NCBI GenBank assembly: GCA_003561595.1
Contig: PWWF01000375.1
Span: forward strand, 1 to 8,737
DNA from: Paracoccaceae bacterium
GTDB taxonomy: Bacteria; Pseudomonadota; Alphaproteobacteria; Rhodobacterales; Rhodobacteraceae
Direction: 5' to 3'
Length of the DNA: 8,737 bases
Shown piece after piece: positions 1 through 5,775 of this stretch (positions are counted from its first letter, which is position 1; the number at the start of each line of letters is the position of its first letter). The notes under the pieces were generated by a model. The model was not told the origin of the DNA and made no database searches. It was given only the letters and a program-made list of their open reading frames with translations. Made by a program: the position numbers and the translations under genes.

Positions 1-316
1 CCACCATCAGATCATCCAGTATCCCGCCCGAGGGGTCGGTGAACATCGCATAGCGCTGCCGCCCGACGGCCAGTTCCTTCAGCGCCACGGGCACCAGCCG
101 TTCCAGCGCGGCATCGGCATCCGGCCCACGCAGGATGACCTGCCCCATATGGCTGACATCGAACAGCCCGGCCTGCGCGCGGGTATGCAGATGCTCGCCC
201 ATCACGCCGAGGGGAAACTGCACCGGCATGTCATAGCCCGCAAAGGGCACCATCTTGGCGCCCTGCGCGACATGCAGGGCATGAAGCGATGTGCGTTTGA
301 GTGTCTGTTCGGTCAT
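1..316 (-). CDS. gcvT: Glycine cleavage system T protein (aminomethyltransferase), N-terminal part
   Basis: The N-terminal 105 residues are present; the gene runs off the left edge, so the C-terminus is missing. GcvT takes the aminomethyl group carried on lipoyl-GcvH and, with tetrahydrofolate, releases ammonia and 5,10-methylene-THF. The visible part has the typical start of the family: LHALHVAQGAKMVPFAGYDM (residues 11-30), the LFDVSHMGQ motif (51-59), the RYAMFTDPSGGILDDL block (88-103) and the conserved Asp pair 101-102 in the folate-binding region. The ATG at 316-314 is preceded only by a weak GC-rich Shine-Dalgarno-like stretch (CGGGGC at 326-321). Upstream on the same strand is a tandem glycine riboswitch, which independently supports the identity. 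gcvH and gcvP probably follow outside the window (inference). Confidence 0.95.
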   Translation of the reverse strand, partial: MTEQTLKRTSLHALHVAQGAKMVPFAGYDMPVQFPLGVMGEHLHTRAQAGLFDVSHMGQVILRGPDADAALERLVPVALKELAVGRQRYAMFTDPSGGILDDLMV

Positions 317-369
317 TCCGGCCCCGTCTGGTCATGCATGCGCGGGGCTTTGCCCGCCTGTCATGCCCC
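317..369 (-). promoter_or_regulatory. Putative expression platform of the glycine riboswitch
   Basis: Between aptamer 2 and the gcvT ATG the RNA can form at least three competing hairpins. GCCCCG (348-343) pairs with CGGGGC (326-321), which would bury the only ribosome-binding-like stretch just before the ATG. The same GCCCC can instead pair with GGGGC (369-365), directly abutting the P1 stem of aptamer 2, or with GGGC (355-352) in a tight 3-nt-loop hairpin. There is no U-tract, so translational rather than transcriptional control is the better guess. Pairings are read by eye; energies were not computed. Confidence 0.5.
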
Positions 370-527
370 CTCTGTCCTGATGCCTGAGATCGCTATCCCT
401 TCGGCGGGCGCGTGCGCTGCGCCACTCTCCAGAGTCTGTTCGCGGATACGGTCCTTCTGCCTGAGAGTTTACCGGGGCGGTTGCTCCTTCGGCCCTGACG
501 GCGATGCGCCAGCGTCTCCCGTATCCG
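370..527 (-). promoter_or_regulatory. Tandem (two-aptamer) glycine riboswitch upstream of gcvT
   Basis: Read on the minus strand, two consecutive glycine aptamers precede gcvT. Aptamer 1 (527 to 443) is closed by a perfect 8-bp P1 stem (520-527 with 443-450) and has the conserved core segments GCCGAAGGAGCAA, AAACTCTCAGGCA and AGGACCG. Aptamer 2 (434 to 370) is closed by CTCTG/CAGAG (430-434 with 370-374) and has GGAGAG, CGCCGAAGGGA and ATCTCAGGCA. An 8-nt linker (442 to 435) separates them, as is usual for the tandem class. In this class glycine binding normally turns on the glycine cleavage genes. Direction of control here is inferred from the family. Confidence 0.95.
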
Positions 528-534
528 TGGGGAA

Positions 535-564
535 GTGGTAGCGGATCGGGGCGCGGATTGGCAA
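535..564 (-). promoter_or_regulatory. Candidate promoter for gcvT
   Basis: On the minus strand there is a -35-like TTGCCA (564-559) and a -10-like TACCAC (540-535), 18 bp apart. The match at -10 is poor, but the predicted start site near 528 falls exactly where the riboswitch P1 stem begins, which is the main support. Confidence 0.35.
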
Positions 565-605
565 GCCCAAACTCAAGCGCTTGCCCTTGCCCGCGCGAAC
601 GGGCA
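560..605. repeat. Nested inverted repeats in the gcvT / cyclotransferase divergent region
   Basis: Three dyads lie within 46 bp: GGCAAG (560-565) with CTTGCC (580-585); a perfect 10-bp palindrome CAAGCGCTTG (574-583); and TGCCCG (588-593) with CGGGCA (600-605), a 6-bp stem with a 6-nt loop. The last would form a hairpin 10 nt before the plus-strand ATG at 616. The first overlaps the candidate gcvT -35 element. They may be operator sites or leader hairpins; no known motif was recognised. Confidence 0.4.
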
Positions 606-615
606 GAAACGGGCC

Positions 616-1176
616 ATGTCGGATCCGTTCTTCTTTGGCTATGGCAGCCTGGTCAATCGTGACACCCATGACTACCCCGATGCAGTGCCCGCCACGTCCC
701 TCGGCTGGCGGCGCGAATGGCGCGTGGCGCATCGTTTCGGGCGGACATTCCTGAGTGCGGTGCGCGATCCGGGCGCGGCGATTGACGGGCTGGTCGCGCG
801 TGTGCCGGGCGATGACTGGGCCGCGCTGGACCTGCGCGAGGCGGGCTATGGACGTCATATCCTGCCCGCGGGCGACCTGCGCGCCCCACAGCCCGTGACC
901 GCCCAGATCTACGCCATCGCAGAGACCGACTCGGCTCTGCCGACCCCGGCCCATCCGATCAAGCTCAGCTATCTGGATGTGGTGGTCGCGGGTTTTCTGC
1001 GCGAATTCGGCGAAGGGGGTGTCGCGCGGTTTTTCAACACGACCACGGGCTGGACCAGCCCGTTCGATGACCGCGCAGCCCCGCTTTATGCCCGCGCTCG
1101 CCCGGTCAGTGCGCAGACGCGCGACATGGTCGACACCCATCTGGCGGCGCTCGGCGTCACGATCCTGCGCGACTGA
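616..1176 (+). CDS. Gamma-glutamylcyclotransferase-like protein (GGCT/AIG2 fold)
   Basis: A 186-residue protein. It has the family's N-terminal substrate-binding loop (FGYGSLVN, residues 7-14) and the second signature ALDLREAGYGRH (70-81), in which Glu75 matches the catalytic acid of GGCT/AIG2 proteins. Such enzymes convert gamma-glutamyl amino acids or peptides to 5-oxoproline plus the free amine, as in glutathione turnover; the actual substrate cannot be told. The protein is probably cytoplasmic, as no signal peptide or membrane segment is seen. The ATG at 616 is chosen because MSDPFFFGYGSL is the usual family start; an in-frame ATG at 535 would add 27 residues unlike the family and extend into the gcvT promoter region. 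There is no clear Shine-Dalgarno sequence. It is divergent from gcvT and convergent with glmM, the two stop codons being 12 bp apart with no obvious terminator between them. Confidence 0.85.
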   Translation: MSDPFFFGYGSLVNRDTHDYPDAVPATSLGWRREWRVAHRFGRTFLSAVRDPGAAIDGLVARVPGDDWAALDLREAGYGRHILPAGDLRAPQPVTAQIYAIAETDSALPTPAHPIKLSYLDVVVAGFLREFGEGGVARFFNTTTGWTSPFDDRAAPLYARARPVSAQTRDMVDTHLAALGVTILRD

Positions 1177-1188
1177 GCGGCGGCGGGG

Positions 1189-2532
1189 TCAGGCCACGGC
1201 CTCCATCTCGGCGATGATGCCATCGACGATTTCGGTCATCAAACCCTCATCCTCGCATTCGGCCATCACGCGAACCAGTGGTTCGGTGCCCGATTTGCGG
1301 ATCAGCAGACGCCCGCGCCCCGCAAGCCGCGTCTTGGCATCCTCGATCACCTTCTGCACTTCCTGCCGCGACAAGAGATCGACGCCGGGCGCGTAGCGCA
1401 GATTGCGCAGCACCTGCGGCACGGGTTCGAAACAGCGCACGAGGCTGGAAGCCGGGCGATCCGTCTCGACCATCGCGGCCAGGAATTGCAGCGCGGAAAT
1501 CAGCCCGTCGCCCGTGGTGGCGTAATCGGTCATGACAATATGGCCCGATTGTTCGCCCCCCAGATTCCAGCCCCCCTGCCGCATTCGCTCGACGACATGC
1601 CGGTCGCCCACGGGCGTGCGTTCCAGCCGCAGGCCATGGCCTTCCAGAAACCGCTCCAGCCCCAGATTGGACATGACGGTGGCCACCAGAACCCCGTCGC
1701 GCAGGATCTGTGCCTCGGCCCAGCGGCGGGCGAAAAGCGCCATGATCTGGTCGCCATCGGCGATCTGGCCACGTTCGTCGATCAGGATGACGCGGTCGGC
1801 ATCACCATCCAGCGTGATGCCCAGATCAGCGCCTGTTTCCAGTACCTTGGCGGCGCAGGCGCGCGGCCAGGTCGAGCCGCATTGCAGGTTGATATTGGTG
1901 CCGTCGGGCGACACGCCGATGGGAATGACCTCTGCCCCCAATTCCCACAAAAGCTGCGGCGCGACCCGGTGCGCGGCGCCGTTTGCGCAATCGAGCACGA
2001 TCTTCAGACCGCTGAATTCACGCCCGCGCGGCAGCGTCGTCTTGGCATATTCGACATAGCGCCCGCCGGCGTCATCGATCCGCTTGGCGCGCCCGATATT
2101 GGCGGGTTGGGCAGCGCTGATGTCACCTGCCACGATCTCTTCAATCGCGGCTTCATCCGCGTCGGACAGTTTGAACCCGTCCGGGCCGAAAAACTTGATC
2201 CCGTTATCCTGATGCGGGTTGTGGCTGGCCGAGATCATGATGCCCAGATCCGCCCGCATTGACCGGGTCAGAAACCCCACGGCAGGTGTCGGCACCGGCC
2301 CCAAGAGCAGCACATTCATGCCGGTTGAGGTCAGCCCCGCCGTCAGCGCCGTTTCCAGCATATAGCCCGACAGCCGCGTGTCCTTGCCGATCACGACCCG
2401 GTGCCCGCTTGATCCGTCGCGGCGGAAATGTCGCCCCGCCGCGGCCCCGAGCCGCAAGGCCATTTCGGCTGTCATCGGATAGCTGTTGGCCGTGCCGCGC
2501 ACGCCGTCTGTCCCAAATAGCTTAGGCGCCAT
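1189..2532 (-). CDS. glmM: Phosphoglucosamine mutase
   Basis: GlmM interconverts glucosamine-6-phosphate and glucosamine-1-phosphate, the step feeding GlmU and UDP-GlcNAc for peptidoglycan and lipopolysaccharide. The protein has 447 residues, normal for the family. All four active-site loops are present: [10 protein letters not shown] near the N-terminus (4-13); the phosphoserine loop ISASHNP (100-106, Ser103 being the phosphorylated residue); the metal loop DGDADR (242-247); the sugar-binding GGEQSGH (325-331); and the phosphate-binding RKSGTEP (412-418). The ATG at 2532-2530 gives the canonical start; an open frame extending upstream to 2808 overlaps folP out of frame and is not real. It lies 7 bp after the folP stop, with an AGGGG in the folP stop region as probable ribosome site, so it is probably co-transcribed and translationally linked. 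Odd: Trp222 and Arg224 sit in the CGST-P segment where related proteins as I remember them have His and an acidic or polar residue. Confidence 0.97.
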   Translation of the reverse strand: MAPKLFGTDGVRGTANSYPMTAEMALRLGAAAGRHFRRDGSSGHRVVIGKDTRLSGYMLETALTAGLTSTGMNVLLLGPVPTPAVGFLTRSMRADLGIMISASHNPHQDNGIKFFGPDGFKLSDADEAAIEEIVAGDISAAQPANIGRAKRIDDAGGRYVEYAKTTLPRGREFSGLKIVLDCANGAAHRVAPQLLWELGAEVIPIGVSPDGTNINLQCGSTWPRACAAKVLETGADLGITLDGDADRVILIDERGQIADGDQIMALFARRWAEAQILRDGVLVATVMSNLGLERFLEGHGLRLERTPVGDRHVVERMRQGGWNLGGEQSGHIVMTDYATTGDGLISALQFLAAMVETDRPASSLVRCFEPVPQVLRNLRYAPGVDLLSRQEVQKVIEDAKTRLAGRGRLLIRKSGTEPLVRVMAECEDEGLMTEIVDGIIAEMEAVA

Positions 2533-2539
2533 TCCTGTC

Positions 2540-3544
2540 TCACCCCTCGTTCTTGTGCAGCGCCTGCCACAGGGACAGGGCCTGTCTTGTCTGCGCCACA
2601 TCATGCACACGCAGGATCTGCGCGCCCTGCGCAGCGCCATGCAGCGCGACGGCCACCGACCCTGCCACACGCTGCCCGGCCACAGCCTCGCCGCTGATTG
2701 TGCCGATGAAGCGTTTTCGTGACGCGCCCAGCAGAATAGCACATCCCAATTCGTGCAGGAAAGCCAGCGATTGCAACAGGTCCAGATTGTGCCGAAGGGT
2801 TTTGCCAAAACCGATGCCAGGGTCCAGGATTATCCGCTCTGGCGCGATGCCTGCGGCCTCCGCGCGATCACGCGCGGCGCGCAGCCAGTCGGTCACATCC
2901 AGACGTACATCCTTGTATTTCGGGTCTTTTTGCATGGTCTGGGGGGTGCCCTGCGCATGCATCAGACAGACCGGCACGCCTGCATCGCGCACCACCTGCG
3001 CCAGATCACGGTCCCATGTCAGGGCTGACACATCATTCACGATATCGGCCCCGGCGGACAGCGCTGCCTCGGCCACGGCGGCCTTGCGCGTGTCGATCGA
3101 GATGGGCAGCCGCAGCCCGTCCGCGCGCAGTGCCGCGATCAGCGGGGCCGTGCGCGCGATCTCATCGGCCACGGAAACCTCGGTCGCGCCAGGGCGGGTG
3201 GATTCGCCCCCGATATCCAGAATATCCGCCCCGGCGCTGACCAGCGCATGGGCATGGGCGCGCGCGGCCGCCATGTCCTGCAACTGCCCGCCATCGGAAA
3301 AGCTGTCCGGCGTGACATTCACGATGCCCATGATGCGCGGGGCCGTCAGGTCCAGCCCGCAGATGGGCGCAGGCGCTACGGTCAGATCGTGGTCGCGCGC
3401 CGGATCAGGGCTGCGCGGCACCATGTCTCCATCGCGCCGCACCTCGTGAATGCGGGCAATGCGCAGGGCGGGCTGCCCCCGCAGGGGCAGCATGTCGGGT
3501 GTGGCAATCGCGGCCGGGCAGCAGATCGGCAGACGGTAGATCAT
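2540..3544 (-). CDS. folP: Dihydropteroate synthase
   Basis: FolP condenses dihydropterin pyrophosphate with p-aminobenzoate to 7,8-dihydropteroate in folate synthesis and is the target of sulfonamides. The protein has 334 residues. The TIM-barrel signatures appear in order: [16 protein letters not shown] (71-86), [11 protein letters not shown] (109-119), SIDTRK (149-154), VNDVS (169-173), [12 protein letters not shown] (194-205), [10 protein letters not shown] (239-248) and GASRKRFIG (273-281). About 65 residues precede the barrel, longer than in E. coli; this N-terminal extension has no recognised motif. The ATG at 3544-3542 overlaps the folB stop as ATGA, which supports both the start and translational coupling. 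folB-folP-glmM is a common arrangement in alphaproteobacteria. No resistance-type insertion was noticed around the substrate loops. Confidence 0.96.
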   Translation of the reverse strand: MIYRLPICCPAAIATPDMLPLRGQPALRIARIHEVRRDGDMVPRSPDPARDHDLTVAPAPICGLDLTAPRIMGIVNVTPDSFSDGGQLQDMAAARAHAHALVSAGADILDIGGESTRPGATEVSVADEIARTAPLIAALRADGLRLPISIDTRKAAVAEAALSAGADIVNDVSALTWDRDLAQVVRDAGVPVCLMHAQGTPQTMQKDPKYKDVRLDVTDWLRAARDRAEAAGIAPERIILDPGIGFGKTLRHNLDLLQSLAFLHELGCAILLGASRKRFIGTISGEAVAGQRVAGSVAVALHGAAQGAQILRVHDVAQTRQALSLWQALHKNEG

Positions 3545-4476
3545 GGATCACCCCCTAAGCGCGGCAGCGTGACCTGTGGTACCCGGCTGCCCGAGGGCCC
3601 CGCAAGCCCGTCCGGCAGTGCCAAACGCTCTGCGGCGACATGTTCGGCCAGCCATTGCGCCAGCGCCACTGTGTCATGCACCGGCCCTTGCGGCCCGTCC
3701 GTCGCATCCAGCACCAGCTTGGAGGGCGCCCAGACGATCATCTGCCCCTCGCGCATGGCGAAATCGATCTCGGTGCGGCTGGCCACGACCAGACAGCGCG
3801 GATCATGCGCGGCCAGCCGCCAGGCATTCTGCTCGATTGCCAGCAGGTCGATCCGCCGCTGCACGGCCCGGTGCCCGGTCTGCGCGACAGGCTCGGGCGG
3901 CAGGCCGACACACAGGATCACGGGCGCCCCACCTTCTTGCAGCCGGTCCAGCAGCGCGGCCAGATCGGGGGCATCGATCATGGCATTGTCCAGATAGGCA
4001 ACAAGCGGATGCAGGTCGGTGCCCTCGCCCGCCGCATCGACCGCGCGCAGGGGCTGCGCCGCGCGCGAGCGCACAATCTCGACCCCCAGCGCGCCGGGGC
4101 CGCGATCCAGCTTTTCGATCCGCACGAAAACCCGCATTGCCTGCGGCTCGAACAATATGCGTTCAGCCACCCCTTCGGCCAGCGTTTCCAGCAGGTTGAC
4201 ACGCCCCAGCGCCAGTTCGGCGGCAATCGCCTCGGTGATGCGGTCATAGGACAGGATGCGGTCCACATCATCGTCAAGCGGCGCGGGATGGGGCCGTATC
4301 TCGACCGCGATATTGAAGCGCACGCGCTGGGTGTGGCCGCGTTCGGCCTGAAAGGCGCCGATCTCGACCGCGACGACATGATCGCGCAGGCTGATACGGT
4401 CGCGCGGGTCCACAGGCGCAGAGGCTTCGGCGCGGGCTTCGGGATGGGCGAATGCCAGGCGGATATCAGTAGTCAT
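3541..4476 (-). CDS. folB: Dihydroneopterin aldolase with long C-terminal extension
   Basis: FolB cleaves 7,8-dihydroneopterin to 6-hydroxymethyl-dihydropterin, two steps before FolP. The catalytic domain covers about residues 27-138. It has IGAFQAERGHTQ (39-50, with Glu45 as the likely pterin-binding acid), LSYDRI (75-80, Tyr77), NLLETLAEGVAERIL (94-108) and VRIEKLDRGPGA (118-129, Lys122 as the likely catalytic lysine). Classical FolB is about 120 residues; this protein is 311. Residues about 152-311 form a second region with strand-like segments (PVILCVGLP at 185-193, RCLVVASRTEIDF at 227-239, MIVWAPSKLVLDAT at 246-259) whose function I do not recognise. Similar long forms occur in Rhodobacterales from memory. 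The ATG at 4476-4474 has a good upstream GGAAGG. Its stop overlaps the folP start. Confidence 0.9.
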   Translation of the reverse strand: MTTDIRLAFAHPEARAEASAPVDPRDRISLRDHVVAVEIGAFQAERGHTQRVRFNIAVEIRPHPAPLDDDVDRILSYDRITEAIAAELALGRVNLLETLAEGVAERILFEPQAMRVFVRIEKLDRGPGALGVEIVRSRAAQPLRAVDAAGEGTDLHPLVAYLDNAMIDAPDLAALLDRLQEGGAPVILCVGLPPEPVAQTGHRAVQRRIDLLAIEQNAWRLAAHDPRCLVVASRTEIDFAMREGQMIVWAPSKLVLDATDGPQGPVHDTVALAQWLAEHVAAERLALPDGLAGPSGSRVPQVTLPRLGGDP

Positions 4477-4480
4477 GGGC

Positions 4481-4505
4481 GGGCCTTCCAGTATCGGTCA
4501 GGCCC
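4481..4505 (-). promoter_or_regulatory. Possible hairpin over the folB ribosome-binding site
   Basis: In the transcript GGGCCT (4505-4500) can pair with AGGCCC (4486-4481), enclosing a 13-nt loop. The 3' arm includes part of the GGAAGG Shine-Dalgarno sequence and ends 4 nt before the folB ATG. It could lower folB translation. Six pairs is modest and could be chance in GC-rich DNA. Confidence 0.25.
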
Positions 4506-4544
4506 TGTCTAATCCGCACGGCAGCGAAACAACAGTGCAAACCC

Positions 4545-4565
4545 GCCCCCGGTCCCGCCGGGCGC
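4545..4565 (-). terminator. Weak candidate terminator after the cell wall hydrolase gene
   Basis: Downstream of the sleB-type stop the transcript can fold CCCGG (4562-4558) with CCGGG (4552-4548) around a 5-nt loop. Two further pairs lie beyond one mismatch (4545-4546 with 4564-4565). Only a short GGGTTTGC follows instead of a U-tract, so termination would be leaky at best and read-through into folB is possible. Confidence 0.3.
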
Positions 4566-4582
4566 GACATGCGCGGCGCGGA

Positions 4583-5605
4583 TCAGCCGCGATAGAACAG
4601 ATGCGCCCCGATCTGCGTGGTCTGGCGGAACTGCTGCGCCCATGGCGGATTGACTGCCGTGGTGTGAAAAAACAGCGCCCCTTCGGTCAGACCGCGCCGC
4701 CCGCCATTGGACATGACCTGCGCGATACGGCGCGCCTTGTTGGCGGCGCGGCGGTTGGGCATCGCCTCGGACTGGCCATCGCAGGCAAAGCTGAATTGAC
4801 ACCCACCCATCTGCCCTTGGCGCACGCCCTGATAGACCACCCCGCAAATCGAATTCGGAAAGCGGGCCGAACTGACGCGGTTCATGATGACCTCAGCCAC
4901 GGCGAACTGCCCGCGCAGGGTTTCGCCGCGCGCCTCGTGATAGACTGCTGTGGCAAGGCAGGCTTCCTGCTTGTCCAGCGGGCGCAGATCGACACTGCGC
5001 AACCAGCGGCGGGTATATTGCAGCGCGCGATATTTCATCCCGTCCGGGCGGGTCTTGGGCAGAAGCGATATTTCGGGCGCGAATTCGGGTTGCGGCGGGG
5101 CGAGTGTGGCAGGCGCGGCCATGCTGCCACTGCTGGAAATGCGGGTCTGATGCGCAAGCGCCGCGAATTGCGCGCGCTCCCGCGGCAGCGGGCGGACCGA
5201 GGGCGCGCTTTCGCGTGCGTCATAGGCTTCGGCGACAACTTCTGCAGGCGGCTCGCCCCGGATGGCCATGGCGGGAGAGCGCCAATGCGTCACGTCATGA
5301 TCCAGTTTGGCGACCATGATGGCCGGTGTTTCGGGCGCGTCCTGCAGCACCTCATTGCGTTCTGCCGGGTTCGACCCCTGGACCGAGGCCATGACCAGCC
5401 GCGCGCGCGTCTCGGCCGTCAGGGTCGCATCCTCGACCCGCGTTCCGACACTGGGCAGACCGATCAGGACCATCGCCGCGCAGAGCACCGAACCGGTTGC
5501 CCCCTTGCGCGCAAGCCGCCGCCATCGCTGCGCGGTTTTGTGGGCCTTGTCCGCCACGCCGGCACACTGCTGCGCCTGCGTTTCGTGTTCAAACGCGTTC
5601 GACAT
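4583..5605 (-). CDS. Membrane-anchored SleB-family cell wall hydrolase
   Basis: A 340-residue protein with a basic N-terminus followed by one hydrophobic segment (about 38-54), best read as a signal anchor that places the rest in the periplasm. Next comes a long low-complexity linker (about 55-205, rich in Ala, Pro, Glu and Arg), then a C-terminal Hydrolase_2/SleB domain (about 213-338). That domain has the conserved CLATAVYHEARGE stretch (216-228, Glu224 the likely catalytic acid), AEVIMNRV (237-244), CQFSFACDG (269-277), ALFFHTTAVNP (310-320) and the closing AHLFYR (334-339). The family cuts peptidoglycan, classically as spore-cortex lytic transglycosylases; in non-sporulating bacteria such as this one the role is probably wall remodelling. 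The ATG at 5605 is the only one before the anchor segment and has no clear Shine-Dalgarno sequence. It appears to have its own promoter. Confidence 0.88.
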   Translation of the reverse strand: MSNAFEHETQAQQCAGVADKAHKTAQRWRRLARKGATGSVLCAAMVLIGLPSVGTRVEDATLTAETRARLVMASVQGSNPAERNEVLQDAPETPAIMVAKLDHDVTHWRSPAMAIRGEPPAEVVAEAYDARESAPSVRPLPRERAQFAALAHQTRISSSGSMAAPATLAPPQPEFAPEISLLPKTRPDGMKYRALQYTRRWLRSVDLRPLDKQEACLATAVYHEARGETLRGQFAVAEVIMNRVSSARFPNSICGVVYQGVRQGQMGGCQFSFACDGQSEAMPNRRAANKARRIAQVMSNGGRRGLTEGALFFHTTAVNPPWAQQFRQTTQIGAHLFYRG

Positions 5606-5615
5606 AAATTCTGGT

Positions 5616-5636
5616 CGCCGCCACTTTTCAGCGGCG
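5616..5636 (-). promoter_or_regulatory. Leader hairpin upstream of the cell wall hydrolase start
   Basis: CGCCGC (5636-5631) pairs perfectly with GCGGCG (5621-5616) around a 9-nt loop, ending 10 nt before the ATG at 5605. It lies where a Shine-Dalgarno sequence would be expected, and none is visible, so it may influence initiation. Function is inferred only from position. Confidence 0.3.
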
Positions 5637-5670
5637 CTGTCCCCTGTTTCCCAAGCTATTCAGCGCAACG

Positions 5671-5699
5671 CATATATACCAAAACAGCGCAAAGGTCCA
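5671..5699 (-). promoter_or_regulatory. Candidate promoter of the cell wall hydrolase gene
   Basis: On the minus strand TGGACC (5699-5694) and TATATG (5676-5671) are separated by 17 bp. The -10 lies in the most AT-rich patch of the intergenic region, within an ATATATA run that stands out in this GC-rich DNA. The predicted start is near 5664, giving a leader of about 59 nt. Confidence 0.45.
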
Positions 5700-5701
5700 G
5701 A

Positions 5702-5714
5702 AAGCGCCGGATTT
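5702..5714 (+). repeat. 13-bp direct repeat, copy 1
   Basis: AAGCGCCGGATTT occurs here and again at 5756-5768 in the same orientation, 54 bp apart start to start. This copy lies just upstream of the candidate -35 of the cell wall hydrolase promoter, so it could be a regulator site. Confidence 0.5.
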
Positions 5715-5755
5715 GCCTGTTTTCGCGGCAAATGACGAATGGTCACGACCCGGTT

Positions 5756-5768
5756 AAGCGCCGGATTT
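5756..5768 (+). repeat. 13-bp direct repeat, copy 2
   Basis: Second exact copy of AAGCGCCGGATTT, immediately after the stop codon of the PPDK-like gene. It also forms one side of a short AGCGC/GCGCT dyad (5757-5761 with 5772-5776) that reaches the stop codon but has no U-tract. Confidence 0.5.
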
Positions 5769-5775
5769 TCAGCGC

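Noticed and set aside
469..1140. 223-codon minus-strand frame
   Set aside because: It is antisense to the cyclotransferase gene and runs through the glycine riboswitch and the gcvT promoter, so it cannot be a normal coding region.
1174..1191. Possible bidirectional terminator between the convergent cyclotransferase and glmM genes
   Set aside because: Only a CTGA/TCAG match formed by the two stop codons is seen, with no real stem or T-tract.
1486..2262. 258-codon plus-strand frame opposite glmM, and similar frames opposite folP and folB (3248-3997, 3640-4512)
   Set aside because: These are mirror frames of well-identified genes with no independent start signals or motifs.
2533..2808. Upstream extension of the glmM reading frame
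   Set aside because: The added 92 residues overlap folP out of frame, and GlmM canonically begins a few residues before FGTDGVRG, matching the ATG at 2532.
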